Positions 63,254 to 64,000 of a stretch of 64,000 bases of DNA are shown in pieces (the first letter of the stretch is position 1; each line of letters starts with the position of its first letter). The notes beneath the pieces were generated by a model, which did not search any database, had not been told where the DNA came from, and saw only the letters and a program-made list of their open reading frames with translations. Position numbers and translations under genes: made by a program. The DNA lies in contig NZ_CP145904.1 of the NCBI RefSeq assembly GCF_036895565.1, positions 868,001 through 932,000 of the forward strand, in the 5' to 3' direction. The DNA comes from Flavobacterium sp. KS-LB2. GTDB lineage: Bacteria; Bacteroidota; Bacteroidia; Flavobacteriales; Flavobacteriaceae.

Positions 63254-64000
63254 TTAATCATCATAGTTCCTGCCCCAGGGCCTTCTTGCTAAATAATTAT
63301 TACAACTATGACATTCTCTGCCTATTTGCCATGTAAGCGAGAATTCATGAACTCCTTGTGTATTCGAAATTTTTGAAGTACTTACATCGTAGGAATAACC
63401 AAAAGTGAAGTTAGATATTTTAATAGAACCAATCAGATTCACTGACGTAAGGATATGACTCTCATCACTTTTCATCATAGGATTTGTTGCAGCAATTACT
63501 CCGATAATAAATGGATTAAAATGAACAATACTACCAAAATCCAATCGATTATATTGTCCTTGTTTCATAAAATTTGACGTGAGGACTAATTTGGAATCAT
63601 TTGGTAAGAATGTTAAAGCGGGACTACTATCCAGATTGAAGGCATATCCGCTCTGAAAACTAAAGTTCATATCTAAAGGGAGCTTACCCTGAGAGTCGAA
63701 GGCAATATTGGGAGTGTTAAGATGCTTTACTGAAGCTCCAAACCAAAAGTCATCGGAGTAAAGTAATAGACCTGATGAAATGTCCATGAAATCTATTTTA
63801 TTTTGCAGGCCTAGAAGACTTGGATCTGAACTACCACCACCAATACTGCCATTGTTTGTATTAATTTGATCCTCAAACAAAAGACTTTTAAAGTTAAAGT
63901 TTTTAGTTCCATAGCCACCTTCTAAACCTAAAATCATTCTTAATCCGGAATAAAAATTATCTAAGTCAAGATTTAGCGAAAAGACCCCGTTAATTTGAGT
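63254..64000 (-). CDS. PorP/SprF-family outer-membrane protein, 5' end outside the window
   Basis: The last 249 residues are seen; the frame stays open to the window edge (TQINGVFSLNLDLDNFYSGL precedes an internal Met at 63937), so the gene continues to the right. Blocks typical of the family are FMDISSGLLLYSDDFWFGAS, VKHLNTPNIAFDSQGKLPLD, NPFIIGVIAATNPMMKSDES and FTFGYSYDVSTSKISN, and it ends with HEFSLTWQIGRECHSCNNYL. These proteins are outer-membrane beta-barrels linked to type IX secretion and gliding. It is chromosomal in character and marks the right flank of the mobile region. Confidence 0.88.
   Translation of the reverse strand, partial: TQINGVFSLNLDLDNFYSGLRMILGLEGGYGTKNFNFKSLLFEDQINTNNGSIGGGSSDPSLLGLQNKIDFMDISSGLLLYSDDFWFGASVKHLNTPNIAFDSQGKLPLDMNFSFQSGYAFNLDSSPALTFLPNDSKLVLTSNFMKQGQYNRLDFGSIVHFNPFIIGVIAATNPMMKSDESHILTSVNLIGSIKISNFTFGYSYDVSTSKISNTQGVHEFSLTWQIGRECHSCNNYLARRPWGRNYDD

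Overview
The window looks like chromosomal DNA of a Flavobacterium-like member of the Bacteroidota (Flavobacteriia). It is very AT-rich. It encodes a type IX secretion C-terminal sorting domain, a PorP/SprF-family protein, a small PID-CTERM-like protein and an UpxY/NusG-like antiterminator. It also carries promoter motifs of the TTG-N(19-21)-TAnnTTTG type. The genus is an inference; no rRNA or complete tRNA is present.

Layout. (1) 1-2.3 kb: a sensor kinase and a receiver/kinase hybrid that overlap. (2) 2.3-4.3 kb: decayed DNA with an IS3-type transposase relic and a structured inverted repeat. (3) 4.3-36.8 kb: one long, mostly overlapping minus-strand surface-polysaccharide operon. It is transcribed from a recognisable promoter near 37.03 kb through an untranslated leader of roughly 245 nt, and UpxY is its second gene. 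It encodes UDP-GalNAcA synthesis (TviC/TviB type) and an apparently complete di-N-acetyl-legionaminic acid route: GlmS, PtmE, LegB, LegC, a NeuD-type acetyltransferase as LegH, LegG, LegI and LegF. Also present are a flippase, an EpsG-like polymerase, four glycosyltransferases, a sialyltransferase-like protein, two initiating sugar transferases, two AsnB amidotransferases, two ATP-grasp enzymes and two NodB-like proteins. Three modification genes are decayed: a cytidylyltransferase, a serine-acetyltransferase-like gene and a PaaK-like ligase. (4) 37.7-43 kb, plus strand: a LytTR regulator with a degenerate receiver, a WecA-Wza in-frame fusion and a Wzc tyrosine kinase, i.e. the assembly and export machinery for the same polymer. 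(5) 43.3-47.8 kb: a T9SS-sorted surface protein, a PID-CTERM-like small protein and an OmpA-family protein, closed by a terminator. (6) 48.5-49.6 kb: a paralogue of the first hybrid regulator that has lost its H-box histidine. (7) 49.6-54.5 kb: a graveyard with an intact DUF6088-type antitoxin-like gene, a PhyH pseudogene, and a broken AbiEii-like toxin with a broken DUF6577-like partner, the last bordered by two matching palindromes. (8) 54.7-62.0 kb: a mobilizable integrated element with relaxase and MobC, a hairpin-rich candidate oriT, an Xre regulator, two unknown cargo genes, an excisionase-like gene and a tyrosine integrase. It is followed by the 3' half of a tRNA-Met(CAT). (9) 62.0-64.0 kb: low-complexity and inverted-repeat DNA, then a terminator and the 3' part of a PorP/SprF-family gene running off the end.

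Reading frames, motifs, lesions and palindromes were read from the sequence. Family names rest on recalled family signatures; no database search was possible.
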